Shown in pieces: positions 22,302 to 30,786 of a stretch of DNA of 64,000 bases. A program made the translations under genes and the position numbers. The notes beneath the pieces are model-generated. The model was not told where the DNA came from, did no database searches, and saw nothing but the letters and a program-made list of their open reading frames with translations. Each line of letters begins with the position of its first letter. Positions within the stretch are counted from its first letter, which is position 1. The DNA is taken from the NCBI RefSeq assembly GCF_023227875.1, contig NZ_JALOCH010000014.1, positions 1 through 64,000 on the forward strand. The letters run 5' to 3'. This stretch comes from Methanoregula sp. Lineage in GTDB: Archaea; Halobacteriota; Methanomicrobia; Methanomicrobiales; Methanospirillaceae.

Positions 22302-24938
22302 ATGCGCGAACCACCGGTCAAGAAGGTGCTGTACTGGTGCGATGAGTGCAACGTCCCATTGATCGCAAAGAGCTGTGCTTGTGGCCGGGAGGGGAGGAAG
22401 ATCGAGCTCCTCCAGCCCTACGAACTCCGCCCTGCCCTCTCTGCGGACCGTGCGCTGATCCAGCGGCTCGTGCAGGAGCAGTTCGGGAGTGTCCCGGTTG
22501 CCAGGATCCTTCTCCTGAACAAGACCGGCGGGGTCGACCGTGCCGACCTCGTGATCATGCACGGTGAACGCTTTGGCTGGCTGACATTCGACCCGGTCAA
22601 GCGGAAATTCGTTCTCGATCTCACCCCGGAAGCCCTGCCGTTCATCGTCCGCCATGCAACAAAAGGCATAGTGGACCTTGATACGCATACTGATGCCCGG
22701 AAGGAGCAGGGGCGGATCGGCGGGAAACGGCTTGCCCTGACAAAGCCCGTTCCCGACGGGACCGTGATTGTGAGATACAAGGCCCGGTACGGGACAGGCA
22801 CGGTCAAAGACAATTCAATCAAGGTAAAGGAGCTCATCGCGGTGGAACCCCGCACCCGCCCCGACCCCGGCTGGGATGTTGTGATCGAGAAAAACCGGTA
22901 CCACATCAAGAACCTGGAGCGGAACGCGATCCGTGCCATAAAACACCACATGTCCGACCGGCCGACCGCAAACGTTTCGTTCTCCGGTGGCAAGGACAGC
23001 ACGGCAGTGCTCCACCTTGCCCGGAAGGCAGGCGTTACAAAGGCCTTCTTCATCGATACCGGCCTCGAGTTTCCCGAGACCATTGCGTTCGTGAAGTCGC
23101 AGGGTGTCGAAATTGTCAGCGGTGCCGGGGACTTCTGGCAGGCTGTGGAGAAGGCCGGCCCTCCGGGCAAGGACAACCGCTGGTGCTGCAAGTTCCAGAA
23201 GCTCCGGCCGCTCAAGCTCTACCTTGCACAGGTCGGACCCTGTGTCACGATCCAGGGCAACCGGTGGTACGAGTCCTGGAACCGCGCAAGCCTGAACGAG
23301 ACGAGCCAGAACCCCGACAACCCGCTCCAGCTCAATGTATCCCCCATCCGGAACTGGCGGGCGCTCGAGGTCTTCCTCTTCCTCTGGTGGCAGAAGGCAG
23401 CCATGAACCCGCTCTACGAAGAGGGCATCGAGCGGATCGGCTGCTACCTCTGCCCGGCAATGCTGGAGAGCGAGTACGAGCAGATCCGCGTATCCCACCC
23501 AGACTATGCGAAACGCTGGGATACATTCGTTGAGCGGTGGGCGGAGAAGAAAGGTATGCCGGATGCCTACTGCCGCTGGGGGCTCTGGCGGTGGAAAGCG
23601 CTGCCGAAGAAGATGCGTGAAGTATGCCGGGACCGGGGGATTGCGGTCAACGAGGACTTCACGCTCAAGGCAATCCATCCGGCAAAAAAGGACCATGAGA
23701 TGGTTGATATCGGGAAAGGGAGAACCATGAAGGAAGAGATGAAGGAACCTGCGAGCGACAGTCTTGACGTGCAGGGGATGCGGAAGGATTTCCCGCTCCT
23801 TGCAGAGGTTGTGTACTTCGACAATGCAGCCACCAGCCTGTCCCCCGAGCCGGTGATTCAGTCGTATGTCGAGTTCGAGCGCAACTACCGGGCCAATGTC
23901 GGGCGGGGCGTCCACCGCCTCACCCAGATTGCCTCCCAGCGCTACTGGCATGCCCATGAGAAAGTGGCGGGGTTCATTGGCGCAAAAGAAGGTGTCACAG
24001 TCTTCACCAAGAGCACAACCGAGTCCATTAACATGGTGGCGCACGGATTCCCGTGGAAGGCCGGTGACCGCGTGCTCACGACCATCCTCGAACACCACTC
24101 AAACCTCCTGCCCTGGTATCACCTTGCACGGCAGGGAGTATCGGTGGATATTTCGAATATGCAGGATGATTATTCCTTCGACCTTGCCGCGTTCGAAGCT
24201 GCAATCACGGACCGGACCCGTTTGGTTGCAATCACCCATGCCTCGAACGTGCTGGGGGTGATTACTCCCGTTGCAGAGATCGCGAAGATCTGCCACGACT
24301 ATGGCGCCCTCCTGCTGGTGGACATGGCCCAGACCGTACCCCATATGCCGGTCGATGTGGCAGCACTCGGCTGCGACTATGCCGCCTTCTCCGGCCACAA
24401 GATACTCGGCCCCACGGGCACCGGCGTGCTCTGGATGAAGGAGCCGGATATTGAACCGCTCCTGCTGGGCGGCGGTGTTGTTGAGAGCGTGAATGGACCG
24501 GAGTATACCCTGTCAGAAGGGTACCAGCGGTACGAGGCCGGTACCGGCAATATCGCAGGTGGAATCGGGCTCGGTGTTGCTGTCGACTACCTCTCCCGGC
24601 TTGGCATGGACCGTGTGCGGAAACACGAGCAGGCCCTCACGACGCGGATTATTAACGGCCTGGCGCAGAACTCCCGTGTCAGGCTCTATGTTCCGGACTC
24701 TCCCGAACGCCGGGTGGGGGTAATCTCCTTTACGATTGAGGGGCTGCACCCGCACGAGGTTGCGCAGCGGCTTGACGAGATGGCCGACATCATGGTACGG
24801 TCCGGTCACCACTGCTGCATCCCTCTTATGGACCGGCTGGGTCTCAGGGAAGGAACCGTCCGGGCCAGTATCGGGCCTTACAATACAACAGAAGAAGCGG
24901 ACCTCTTCCTTGCCACGATCGAAGAGATCACAAGGTAA
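22302..24938 (+). CDS. PAPS-reductase-like PP-loop protein fused to SufS-type cysteine desulfurase
   Basis: The 878-residue fusion begins with a zinc ribbon (CDEC ... CAC, residues 13-27) and a PUA-like domain (about 100-185). The PP-loop ATP pyrophosphatase (PAPS reductase family) runs about 205-460, with SGGKDS at 228-233, WCCKF at 294-298 and CYLC at 381-384. The remainder, from about 493, is a class V aminotransferase: PLP lysine in SGHK (Lys 700) and catalytic Cys in RSGHHC (Cys 838). The pairing suggests that sulfur taken from Cys is handed to an adenylated or RNA substrate. An SD-like GGGAGAACC precedes an in-frame ATG 23727, so the desulfurase half might also be made alone. Confidence 0.93.
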   Translation: MREPPVKKVLYWCDECNVPLIAKSCACGREGRKIELLQPYELRPALSADRALIQRLVQEQFGSVPVARILLLNKTGGVDRADLVIMHGERFGWLTFDPVKRKFVLDLTPEALPFIVRHATKGIVDLDTHTDARKEQGRIGGKRLALTKPVPDGTVIVRYKARYGTGTVKDNSIKVKELIAVEPRTRPDPGWDVVIEKNRYHIKNLERNAIRAIKHHMSDRPTANVSFSGGKDSTAVLHLARKAGVTKAFFIDTGLEFPETIAFVKSQGVEIVSGAGDFWQAVEKAGPPGKDNRWCCKFQKLRPLKLYLAQVGPCVTIQGNRWYESWNRASLNETSQNPDNPLQLNVSPIRNWRALEVFLFLWWQKAAMNPLYEEGIERIGCYLCPAMLESEYEQIRVSHPDYAKRWDTFVERWAEKKGMPDAYCRWGLWRWKALPKKMREVCRDRGIAVNEDFTLKAIHPAKKDHEMVDIGKGRTMKEEMKEPASDSLDVQGMRKDFPLLAEVVYFDNAATSLSPEPVIQSYVEFERNYRANVGRGVHRLTQIASQRYWHAHEKVAGFIGAKEGVTVFTKSTTESINMVAHGFPWKAGDRVLTTILEHHSNLLPWYHLARQGVSVDISNMQDDYSFDLAAFEAAITDRTRLVAITHASNVLGVITPVAEIAKICHDYGALLLVDMAQTVPHMPVDVAALGCDYAAFSGHKILGPTGTGVLWMKEPDIEPLLLGGGVVESVNGPEYTLSEGYQRYEAGTGNIAGGIGLGVAVDYLSRLGMDRVRKHEQALTTRIINGLAQNSRVRLYVPDSPERRVGVISFTIEGLHPHEVAQRLDEMADIMVRSGHHCCIPLMDRLGLREGTVRASIGPYNTTEEADLFLATIEEITR

Positions 24939-25038
24939 GTAAGGCCTGCCCCCTCCCTTTTGCGCACACGGGCGCTTCGGTGTCGGACCTATTCATCACG
25001 ATTTAATATGTAGGAATCGCCAACTATCATCACACAAA

Positions 25039-25055
25039 CGGGCTGCATGAGCCCG
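25039..25055 (+). promoter_or_regulatory. Small hairpin in the thiM leader
   Basis: CGGGCT-GCATG-AGCCCG forms a perfect 6-bp stem about 18 bases before thiM. It lies next to the ribosome site (GTCAGGTG) and may affect translation. It does not have the conserved pieces of a TPP riboswitch. Confidence 0.35.
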
Positions 25056-25072
25056 GTCAGGTGTAAACTTCC

Positions 25073-25873
25073 ATGAAGAAACAACAGATTGCCGATCTCT
25101 TCTCCCTTGTCCGGGAGAAACGCCCGCTCGTCCACCACATCACGAACTACGTGACGGTCAATGACTGTGCCAACATCACCCTCTGCGCCGGTGGCGCACC
25201 GGTCATGGCCGATGCGGCTGACGAAGTAGCGGAGATGGCCGCGATAGCAAGCGTACTGGTCCTCAATATCGGGACGCTCAACCCGGTGCAGATTGAGTCC
25301 ATGGAACTGGCTGGCAGCATGGCAAATGAGCGGAAGATCCCGGTGATCCTCGATCCGGTGGGTGTCGGTGCAACGCAGTACCGGACAAAGACTGCCCGCA
25401 GGCTGCTGGACACGCTTGACATCACGGTCCTCAAGGGCAATGCCGGCGAGATCGGCGTGCTTGCCGGTGCCGAAGCAAAAGTGCGGGGCGTGGACTCCCA
25501 CGGGCTTTCCGGTGACCCTGTTGCGATTGCACAGGAATATGCAGAGGCTGCCGGCCTGACCGTGGCGATCAGCGGTGTAACAGATATTGTCACTGATGGG
25601 AAGCACACGCTGCTTGTCAAGAACGGCCACCCGATGATGGGCAGCATCTCCGGCACCGGCTGCATGGCCGCATCCGTGACCGGTGTCTTTAGTGCCGAGT
25701 CGAAAGACCGAGTCCTTGCATCGGCAGCCGCCTTTGCCGCCTTCGGCATTGCCGGGGAACGTGCGGCAGCAGCTGCCCGCGGTCCCGGCAGTTTCAGGAC
25801 CATGCTCTTCGATGAACTTGCAGCCCTCACTCCCGATGACCTTGCACGGGCAGCCCGGATCAAAGCCGTATAA
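25073..25873 (+). CDS. thiM: Hydroxyethylthiazole kinase
   Basis: The 266-residue enzyme phosphorylates 4-methyl-5-(2-hydroxyethyl)thiazole in the thiamine salvage route. Family marks are VHHITNYVTVNDCANITLC near the N-terminus, VILDPVGVGAT, and the anion-hole/catalytic loop SGTGCMAAS. Length and order match the family. It is followed after 8 bp by thiE, so the two form a thiazole salvage/coupling operon. Confidence 0.96.
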   Translation: MKKQQIADLFSLVREKRPLVHHITNYVTVNDCANITLCAGGAPVMADAADEVAEMAAIASVLVLNIGTLNPVQIESMELAGSMANERKIPVILDPVGVGATQYRTKTARRLLDTLDITVLKGNAGEIGVLAGAEAKVRGVDSHGLSGDPVAIAQEYAEAAGLTVAISGVTDIVTDGKHTLLVKNGHPMMGSISGTGCMAASVTGVFSAESKDRVLASAAAFAAFGIAGERAAAAARGPGSFRTMLFDELAALTPDDLARAARIKAV

Positions 25874-25881
25874 CCTCATGT

Positions 25882-26526
25882 ATGAACCTTGACCTGTACG
25901 TCATCACGGACGAGGCACTTGCCGGTGGACTCCCGCACGCGGTGATCGCAGAGCGTGCAGTGGACGGGGGTGCAACAGCCATCCAGCTCCGGGACAAGGA
26001 CCGTTCATTCAAGGAACTTGTCCTGATTGGAAGAGAGATCCACGCCATTACCCGGAAGGCCGGGGCACTCTTCATCGTGAACGACCGGCTTGACATAGCG
26101 TTTGCCTGCGGGGCGGACGGCGTGCATCTCGGGCAGGGTGACCTCCGGTGCGACACCGCCCGCCAGCTCGCGCCGCCGGGCTTCATCATCGGCGTCTCTG
26201 TCGGTTCGGTGGACGAAGCGGTTGATGCCGAACGGGCCGGTGCTGACTATGTCGCCATCAGCCCCATTTTCTCCACGAATTCCAAGAGTGATGCCGGGCC
26301 CGGTCACGGCCTTTTGCTATTAAAGAAAATGCGGGCAGCAGTCCGTATTCCCATCATTGCCATCGGCGGGATTGGGCCTGACAATGCCGGGCAGGTGATC
26401 GGTGCAGGGGCTGATGGTATCGCGGTCATCTCGGCGGTTGTCTCGCAGACCGACATCACGGCTGCTGCCAGGGGGCTTGCGGAGACCGTTGCCTGGCATA
26501 AACGCGACCGGCGGAGAACGAGATGA
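25882..26526 (+). CDS. thiE: Thiamine-phosphate synthase
   Basis: The 214-residue TIM-barrel enzyme joins thiazole phosphate and HMP-pyrophosphate. Typical sequences are AIQLRDKDRSFKEL (pyrophosphate-binding Arg/Asp), VNDRLDIAFACGADGVHLGQGD, GVSVGSVDEA and GGIGPDNAGQVIGAGADGIAV. It is in an operon with thiM upstream, and its end overlaps the next gene by four bases (ATGA). Confidence 0.96.
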   Translation: MNLDLYVITDEALAGGLPHAVIAERAVDGGATAIQLRDKDRSFKELVLIGREIHAITRKAGALFIVNDRLDIAFACGADGVHLGQGDLRCDTARQLAPPGFIIGVSVGSVDEAVDAERAGADYVAISPIFSTNSKSDAGPGHGLLLLKKMRAAVRIPIIAIGGIGPDNAGQVIGAGADGIAVISAVVSQTDITAAARGLAETVAWHKRDRRRTR

Positions 26527-26909
26527 AGAGCGATCCACAACCCCGGTTTGTACTGCATGAGCATTTCGCAAAGCACCACCACTTCGACTTCCGGCTCGAA
26601 CATGGGGGTGTCCTCGTGAGCTGGGCTGTTCCTAAAGGGCTCCCGGAACAACCTGGTGAACGGAGGCTTGGGATTGGGGTGGAGGACCATGCTCTTGATT
26701 ACATCGGGTTTTCTGGCACCATCCCGGAAGGTGAATACGGTGCGGGAGAAGTGAAGATCGCCGATACCGGGACCTATTCACCGGCCCTCTGGGAACGGGA
26801 CCGGATTGAAGTGGTCCTTCACGGTGCCCGGTACTCCGGGAAATTTGTCCTTGTACGGTTCAGAAAGGCCGGCGACAAGGAATGGCTCATCATCCGGGCG
26901 CGGGATTGA
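26523..26909 (+). CDS. Stand-alone LigD-type 3'-phosphoesterase domain
   Basis: The 128-residue protein is just the DNA ligase D phosphoesterase (PE) domain: RFVLHEHFAKHHHFDFRLEHGG with the His/Asp metal ligands, VPKGLPEQPGERRLGIGVEDH, and GTIPEGEYGAGEVKI. In bacteria this domain trims 3'-phosphate and ribonucleotide ends during end joining; free-standing archaeal forms are known and do the same reaction. No ligase or Ku gene is in the window. It overlaps thiE by four bases, but the functional tie to thiamine is probably none. Confidence 0.92.
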   Translation: MKSDPQPRFVLHEHFAKHHHFDFRLEHGGVLVSWAVPKGLPEQPGERRLGIGVEDHALDYIGFSGTIPEGEYGAGEVKIADTGTYSPALWERDRIEVVLHGARYSGKFVLVRFRKAGDKEWLIIRARD

Positions 26910-27060
26910 TCCCAGGCTGCCTGCACCACCAGACAGCGTCACAATGATGAATGCATATCTCTGGTGCCGAATATCTGAAATGACCAAAAGTCATCACAAC
27001 ATATAATAAATTCCCGGAACTATCTACAAGCGGATACTTCAGTGCAGGTCTGATTGTGGT

Positions 27061-28098
27061 ATGAGAACCATTTCAACAAACCATACGCTCTGGCTATCGA
27101 TCACGGCATTACTTACCGTTGGGATCGTTCTTGTCTCAATATATTCTTTAAAAAACGGGTACTTCGATATCTTCCCGTATTTTTACATCCTGCCAATCCT
27201 TTTTATCGCCTATTGCTGCCCGCGGTACTCGGTGTACTTCACGGTACTCCTTGGATGGATATTCCTCGGGCTCGTGTACCTGTACGGGTCCGGGAGCATC
27301 CAGCTGTATGTAGCGAGCATGGCATTCTTTTACATCTTTGTCTCGCTTGGGATCGTCCTGTCTGCCTTCTCCGGCCAGGCCCTCCAGGAGCGGAAGTACC
27401 GCGACATCTTTGAGACATCCCAGACCGGGATCATCACCTTCGAGCTCGAAACCCAGAAGATCCGGACGATCAACACGCAGTCGGCAGAAATTCTCGGGTA
27501 TCCTCCTGAGGAACTTGCCCGCCAGTCGTTTACGGAACTCTGGTTTGATGGCGAACAGGAGATCCGGTTTATGAAACAGATCCGGCAGGAGGAGAAGATC
27601 ACGGAGATGGAGGTTGCCCTGCGGAAGAAGGACCGTACCGTGATCTGGGTGCTGATCACTGCCGCCCTCACCAAAGAGGGGCTCATTGTCTGTTCGATGA
27701 TGGACGTCACGGCAAGCAAGCGCATGAAGGACGAACTCATCGAGTCCGAACTCCGCTACCGGACGCTCTTTGACGGTGCGAGCGATGCAATCATCCTCCA
27801 CGACATTGATGGCAAGATCTTCGAGACGAACGTGATCGCAAGCCGCTATCTCGGGTATACGAAGAAAGAACTGATGCACAAGACGCTCTACGACCTCGCC
27901 GTGCACCCGGAGGCCATGTTCCCTTCGGATGAGGTAAAACAGTTCCAGGCCCGGGGCCACATCCTGTTCGTGTCCGAGCTGAAGAAGAAAGACGGCGGCA
28001 CCCTGCCCGTGGAGATCAGCAGCAGGATCACAGAATATTTCGGCATGCCTGCGGTGATGAGCACAGTGCGGGATATCTCCGGGCGGAGAAACCCGTAA
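27061..28098 (+). CDS. Membrane PAS-domain sensor protein
   Basis: The 345-residue protein has three to four membrane helices in residues 8-105, then two PAS domains: about 112-225 (KYRDIFETSQTGIITFE ... VWVLITA-type strands) and about 232-345 (YRTLFDGASDAIILHDIDGKIFETN ... SRYLGYTKKELMHK). It lacks a kinase, GGDEF or methyl-accepting output and ends right after PAS 2 (VRDISGRRNP). It may signal through a partner kinase. Methanomicrobiales have many such sensors. Confidence 0.9.
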   Translation: MRTISTNHTLWLSITALLTVGIVLVSIYSLKNGYFDIFPYFYILPILFIAYCCPRYSVYFTVLLGWIFLGLVYLYGSGSIQLYVASMAFFYIFVSLGIVLSAFSGQALQERKYRDIFETSQTGIITFELETQKIRTINTQSAEILGYPPEELARQSFTELWFDGEQEIRFMKQIRQEEKITEMEVALRKKDRTVIWVLITAALTKEGLIVCSMMDVTASKRMKDELIESELRYRTLFDGASDAIILHDIDGKIFETNVIASRYLGYTKKELMHKTLYDLAVHPEAMFPSDEVKQFQARGHILFVSELKKKDGGTLPVEISSRITEYFGMPAVMSTVRDISGRRNP

Positions 28099-28197
28099 GT
28101 TCCCGCCGGTACCGTATGCCGGAAAAGATGCCCGGGACCGGAGACCTGGTACGTGAGGGATCTGGTTTAATTCCTATAGTCGCCTATAGGTGTTACT

Positions 28198-28434
28198 ATG
28201 CAGGCAGCAACTTCAATTTACATACGGGAGGATCTCAAAACCCAGTTGAACAACCTGAAGCGCAACCCGAAGGAATCATACAACGATGTTATCGAGCGCC
28301 TTGTGAATCTTTCCATTGATGATGAACCGCTCAGTGCGGATGCCATCAAAGGCCTGGAAGAGGGTCTTAAGGATATCAAAAAAGGGAATCTGATCTCTGA
28401 AGAGGCTATCAAAAAGAAGTACGGAGTTGAATGA
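28198..28434 (+). CDS. Antitoxin of a type II toxin-antitoxin pair
   Basis: The 78-residue protein has an N-terminal ribbon-helix-helix-like segment (SIYIREDLKTQLNNLK) and a acidic C-terminal tail (LEEGLKDIKKGNLISEEAIKKKYG), which would wrap the toxin. Its stop overlaps the toxin start by four bases, the common order in relBE-type modules. A palindrome CCTATAGTCGCCTATAGG at 28171-28188 lies just upstream, where the complex may bind to repress itself. Confidence 0.82.
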   Translation: MQAATSIYIREDLKTQLNNLKRNPKESYNDVIERLVNLSIDDEPLSADAIKGLEEGLKDIKKGNLISEEAIKKKYGVE

Positions 28435-28706
28435 GTCCCTACCGGGTGAAGTACACTCATCGTGCCGACCGGGACCTGGAAAAATTACCGCTGGAGATTG
28501 CACGGAAGGTTGTCGGTTCGATCCATACTATCAGGGAAGACCCGTACCGGTTCATCAAAAAGATAAAGGCGTCAAATCCGAACCATCCGATCTACTCTCT
28601 CCGGGTCAGGAGAGATGTTCGTGCGCTGCTCTCAATTCACGATGATGTCCTGATCATTCATGTGCTTGAAATTGATTACAGAAAACAGGCATATCGGGAT
28701 TTTTAA
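28431..28706 (+). CDS. RelE/ParE-family toxin
   Basis: The 91-residue basic protein has the RelE/ParE fold: YRVKYTHRADRDLEKLPLEIARKVV, a middle part KKIKASNPNHPIYSLRVRRDVRALLSI, and the end LEIDYRKQAYRDF. RelE members cut mRNA on the ribosome, ParE members poison gyrase; sequence alone does not decide between them. It is translationally coupled to the antitoxin upstream. The pair lies close to a tRNA gene with a duplicated T-arm. Confidence 0.87.
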   Translation: MSPYRVKYTHRADRDLEKLPLEIARKVVGSIHTIREDPYRFIKKIKASNPNHPIYSLRVRRDVRALLSIHDDVLIIHVLEIDYRKQAYRDF

Positions 28707-28845
28707 ATAAATTTTCATCCGGATCCCCTCTTACAACCTTCTGACCCTTTTGAATAAATGAACCCCCTGGTTGACAAATTGTCCACCAGCGCACTCGTAA
28801 CAGGAGCGTGATGTAACATCAGAGAAGAGAACACCGGAAAAGTGC

Positions 28846-28863
28846 GAGGGATTTGTACCCTCG
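28846..28863. repeat. Imperfect copy of the tRNA-Thr T-arm (possible att scar)
   Basis: GAGGGATTTGTACCCTCG matches the tRNA-Thr T-arm at 28881-28898 (GAGGGACTTGAACCCTCG) at 16 of 18 positions, 35 bp away in the same orientation. It folds as the same stem-loop. Repeated tRNA 3' parts are typical of integration scars; a chance hairpin cannot be excluded. Confidence 0.4.
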
Positions 28864-28872
28864 TAGTTCTGA

Positions 28873-28944
28873 AGCCGCCGGAGGGACTTGAACCCTCGAC
28901 CTGCTGATTACGAATCAGCCGCTATACCGCTAAGCCACGGCGGC
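28873..28944 (-). tRNA. tRNA-Thr (CGT anticodon)
   Basis: On the minus strand the sequence folds as a full cloverleaf: acceptor stem GCCGCCG/CGGCGGC, D-arm with AGCGGTATAGC, anticodon stem GCTGA/TCAGC around loop TTCGTAA with anticodon CGT, and T-arm GAGGGTTCAAGTCCCTC. The discriminator is U, as expected for archaeal tRNA-Thr. CCA is not encoded. Confidence 0.95.
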
Positions 28945-28997
28945 GTAATACCTCACAATATCGGCTTATGCACTAATAAAAGATATGGCTCGATGGG

Positions 28998-29291
28998 TTA
29001 CGAGTACCCGCTGAGCGCAGTGACATTCTTTTCCCCCGCGCTCTCCTTTGGGGCGATCGTCCCGAACTTGGACTCGTAGTCGGCAACCGTCTTGGTCAGG
29101 ACCGCGAGGAGGTTCTTTGCGTGTGACGGAGTGATGGAGACGATTGCCTTGGCCCGTGCCTGGTTCACCTGGGGGAGCTGGTGGAGGAACATGAAGGTGA
29201 ACTCATCGTCCTTGTACGCGATCTGGATCATGTTGCTGTACACGGGATCAAGCGTGGGAGGGATATTAACTGAGATTTCTTGGCTGCTCAT
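28998..29291 (-). CDS. DUF3467 family protein
   Basis: The 97-residue protein matches the small DUF3467 family: IPPTLDPVYSNMIQIAYKDDEFTFMFLHQLP and a basic turn QARAKAIVSITPSHAKNLLAVL. It is soluble, beta-rich at the front and helical at the end. Function of the family is unknown. It lies between tRNA-Thr and the divergent Cas4-like gene. Confidence 0.88.
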   Translation of the reverse strand: MSSQEISVNIPPTLDPVYSNMIQIAYKDDEFTFMFLHQLPQVNQARAKAIVSITPSHAKNLLAVLTKTVADYESKFGTIAPKESAGEKNVTALSGYS

Positions 29292-29392
29292 GCTCCAAGT
29301 GTTTCTCCTGATAGATTATCCGTCTTTTCTTGTGTAAATTTCGCCAAAAACTATAATCGGGTCTGTTTCCCACGTTACAGGGAGGAGTTATC

Positions 29393-30067
29393 CTGGCGGA
29401 ACAGAAAGGACACATCACGATCTCAGACCTGGTGCGGGTGCATGCATGTCCGGTCCGGTTTTACTATGAACAGCGCGAACCCGTCACGGAATCAGACCGG
29501 TATGCGATCTGCAAGCAGCTCTCGTACCACCTCGGGAAACCGCTGGATGCAGACCTGATCTGGAACGAGGTTGTGGCCGTCCGCCCGGCCGTTGACCCGG
29601 CACTCCGGGAATTTCTGGGCCTTTGTATCACGGCCTGCAACAAGACGGCATGGAAGCCCGCCGTCCAGACCGATGTCCGGGTCGCTTCAGACAAGCACGG
29701 TATGGCGGGCATGATCGACCGCATCGATGCCGAGGGGGCATTCTCCATTGTCCGGGCTTCCGGGGCGATGCCGTTTGGCACCTATGCAGCCGACCGGCTG
29801 CGCATTGCCGCCATTGCATTCTGCCTTGAGGAGATGACGGGAAAAGAAGTCCCCGGAGGAAACGTGGAGTATATCCCGGATGGCGTATCCCGGCACCACG
29901 CGGTACAGCCCCGGGACCGCAGGCTTGTGATAGCAACCATCCACAAGCTCCGGGAGATCCGGGATGGTGCGATGCCGCAGCACCCGCTCAATGCCCCCTG
30001 CACCCGGTGCAGATACAAGGAAAAATGCGAGAGCAGCGTCGGGAAGAGGCTCAGCGAGTTGCTGTAA
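29393..30067 (+). CDS. Cas4/RecB-like protein, solitary, unusual start, altered active site
   Basis: The 224-residue product has the Cas4 arrangement of Fe-S cysteines, one near the N-terminus (VHACPVRFYYEQ) and a C-terminal cluster (CTRCRYKEKC). The nuclease motif GMAGMIDRID is present, but the following strand reads AFSIVRAS where active family members have E-x-K, so catalytic lysine seems missing. The best ribosome site, GGAGGAG at 29381-29387, points to CTG 29393 as start (LAEQKGHITISDLV); the first normal start is GTG 29432, which would clip conserved residues. No CRISPR array or other cas gene is in the window. Confidence 0.8.
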   Translation: MAEQKGHITISDLVRVHACPVRFYYEQREPVTESDRYAICKQLSYHLGKPLDADLIWNEVVAVRPAVDPALREFLGLCITACNKTAWKPAVQTDVRVASDKHGMAGMIDRIDAEGAFSIVRASGAMPFGTYAADRLRIAAIAFCLEEMTGKEVPGGNVEYIPDGVSRHHAVQPRDRRLVIATIHKLREIRDGAMPQHPLNAPCTRCRYKEKCESSVGKRLSELL

Positions 30068-30074
30068 GAGGGAC

Positions 30075-30473
30075 TTATTCCGGCTCCCTGCCACATACTG
30101 AACAGCGGTAATGGTGGACATCGACGGTCCCCCCGCATGCCGTGCAGGTCCACCGCTCCCGCTCGCTTTTAACGAACGCACGGATACCATCTTTTTTAAT
30201 TGCAGCAAGGTTGTCAAGCATGCTCATGTGGTACTTTGTCCGGTACCGCGTGTCCAGCTGTTTCATCCGTTTGCAGGGAAATTCGCTGCAGGTATGGTTG
30301 TACCTGTCCTTCACATGCTCACAGGCAGAGATGGTGCAGTGGATACTACATAACCTGTCCGGTGCGTAACATCCCCCGCACCGGTTCTTTTCCCGGAGAA
30401 ACGCCATGCAGATGGCGCAGTCCATGCCGCAGGGGGCAACCAGTGTGGTCCTGAACGGATTTTTCACCGCCAT
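30075..30473 (-). CDS. DUF3795 Cys-rich protein
   Basis: The 132-residue protein has DUF3795 features: PCGMDCAICMAFLREKNRCGGC at residues 14-35, further Cys at CSIHC and CEHV, CSEFPC, and a C-terminal zinc ribbon CTACG ... CSVCG. The many Cys suggest Zn or Fe-S binding. The function is unknown. It converges with the Cas4-like gene, with only 7 bp between the ends. Confidence 0.88.
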   Translation of the reverse strand: MAVKNPFRTTLVAPCGMDCAICMAFLREKNRCGGCYAPDRLCSIHCTISACEHVKDRYNHTCSEFPCKRMKQLDTRYRTKYHMSMLDNLAAIKKDGIRAFVKSERERWTCTACGGTVDVHHYRCSVCGREPE

Positions 30474-30550
30474 ACAATGGGATAGGTTTCCGGTCAGTTA
30501 ATAATTGGCGGCCGGTGGACCGCCGTATTGCCGGTACTATCTCCGGGTCG

Positions 30551-30576
30551 GGTCTCCGTTTTAGATGGGGGAGACC
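30551..30576. repeat. Hairpin beside palindromic element 1
   Basis: GGTCTCC and GGAGACC form a 7-bp stem with a 12-base loop just outside the left arm of the palindromic element. It could be a terminator-like or insertion-flank structure; there is no T run on the plus strand. Confidence 0.35.
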
Positions 30577-30578
30577 AG

Positions 30579-30699
30579 AAGTACACCGCCCGACCCCCGC
30601 ATCCCCCTTTGTTGGTTTAATGTGCAGTTCTTCTTCGTAAAAAATAACAAATTCCGGCCCGGAATCCCAATGGGTGTGCGGGGGTCGGGCGGTGTACTT
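30579..30699. repeat. Palindromic intergenic element 1 (MITE-like, 121 bp)
   Basis: Left arm AAGTACACCGCCCGACCCCC.. (30579-30601) and right arm (30677-30699) are perfect inverted copies over 23 bp. The 75-bp centre has CTTCGTAAAAAATAACAAA and an inner hairpin ATTCCGG-C-CCGGAAT (30651-30665). A related element with the same order of parts lies at 59725-59841. The size, terminal inverted repeats, lack of coding, and second copy fit a non-autonomous mobile element. It lies 206 bp before the gene at 30905. The rest of 30474-30904 shows no gene. Confidence 0.75.
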
Positions 30700-30786
30700 T
30701 AGCTCACAGTGGCATGTACGGGCCCAAACCCATACCCGTTTTACGACTATAACAGGATACGTTACCCGTTATGGACAGATGAAAAC

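Noticed and set aside
22815..24098. 427-codon minus-strand frame
   Set aside because: Antisense of the PP-loop/desulfurase fusion, with no recognisable domain.
24939..25072. TPP riboswitch before thiM
   Set aside because: Only a 6-bp hairpin is seen; the conserved thi-box pieces are absent.
29393..30067. CRISPR-Cas locus around the Cas4-like gene
   Set aside because: No array of spaced direct repeats and no other cas gene in the window.
30579..30699. Simple intrinsic terminator
   Set aside because: Arms of 23 bp with a 75-bp centre and a second homologous copy fit an element better than a terminator.
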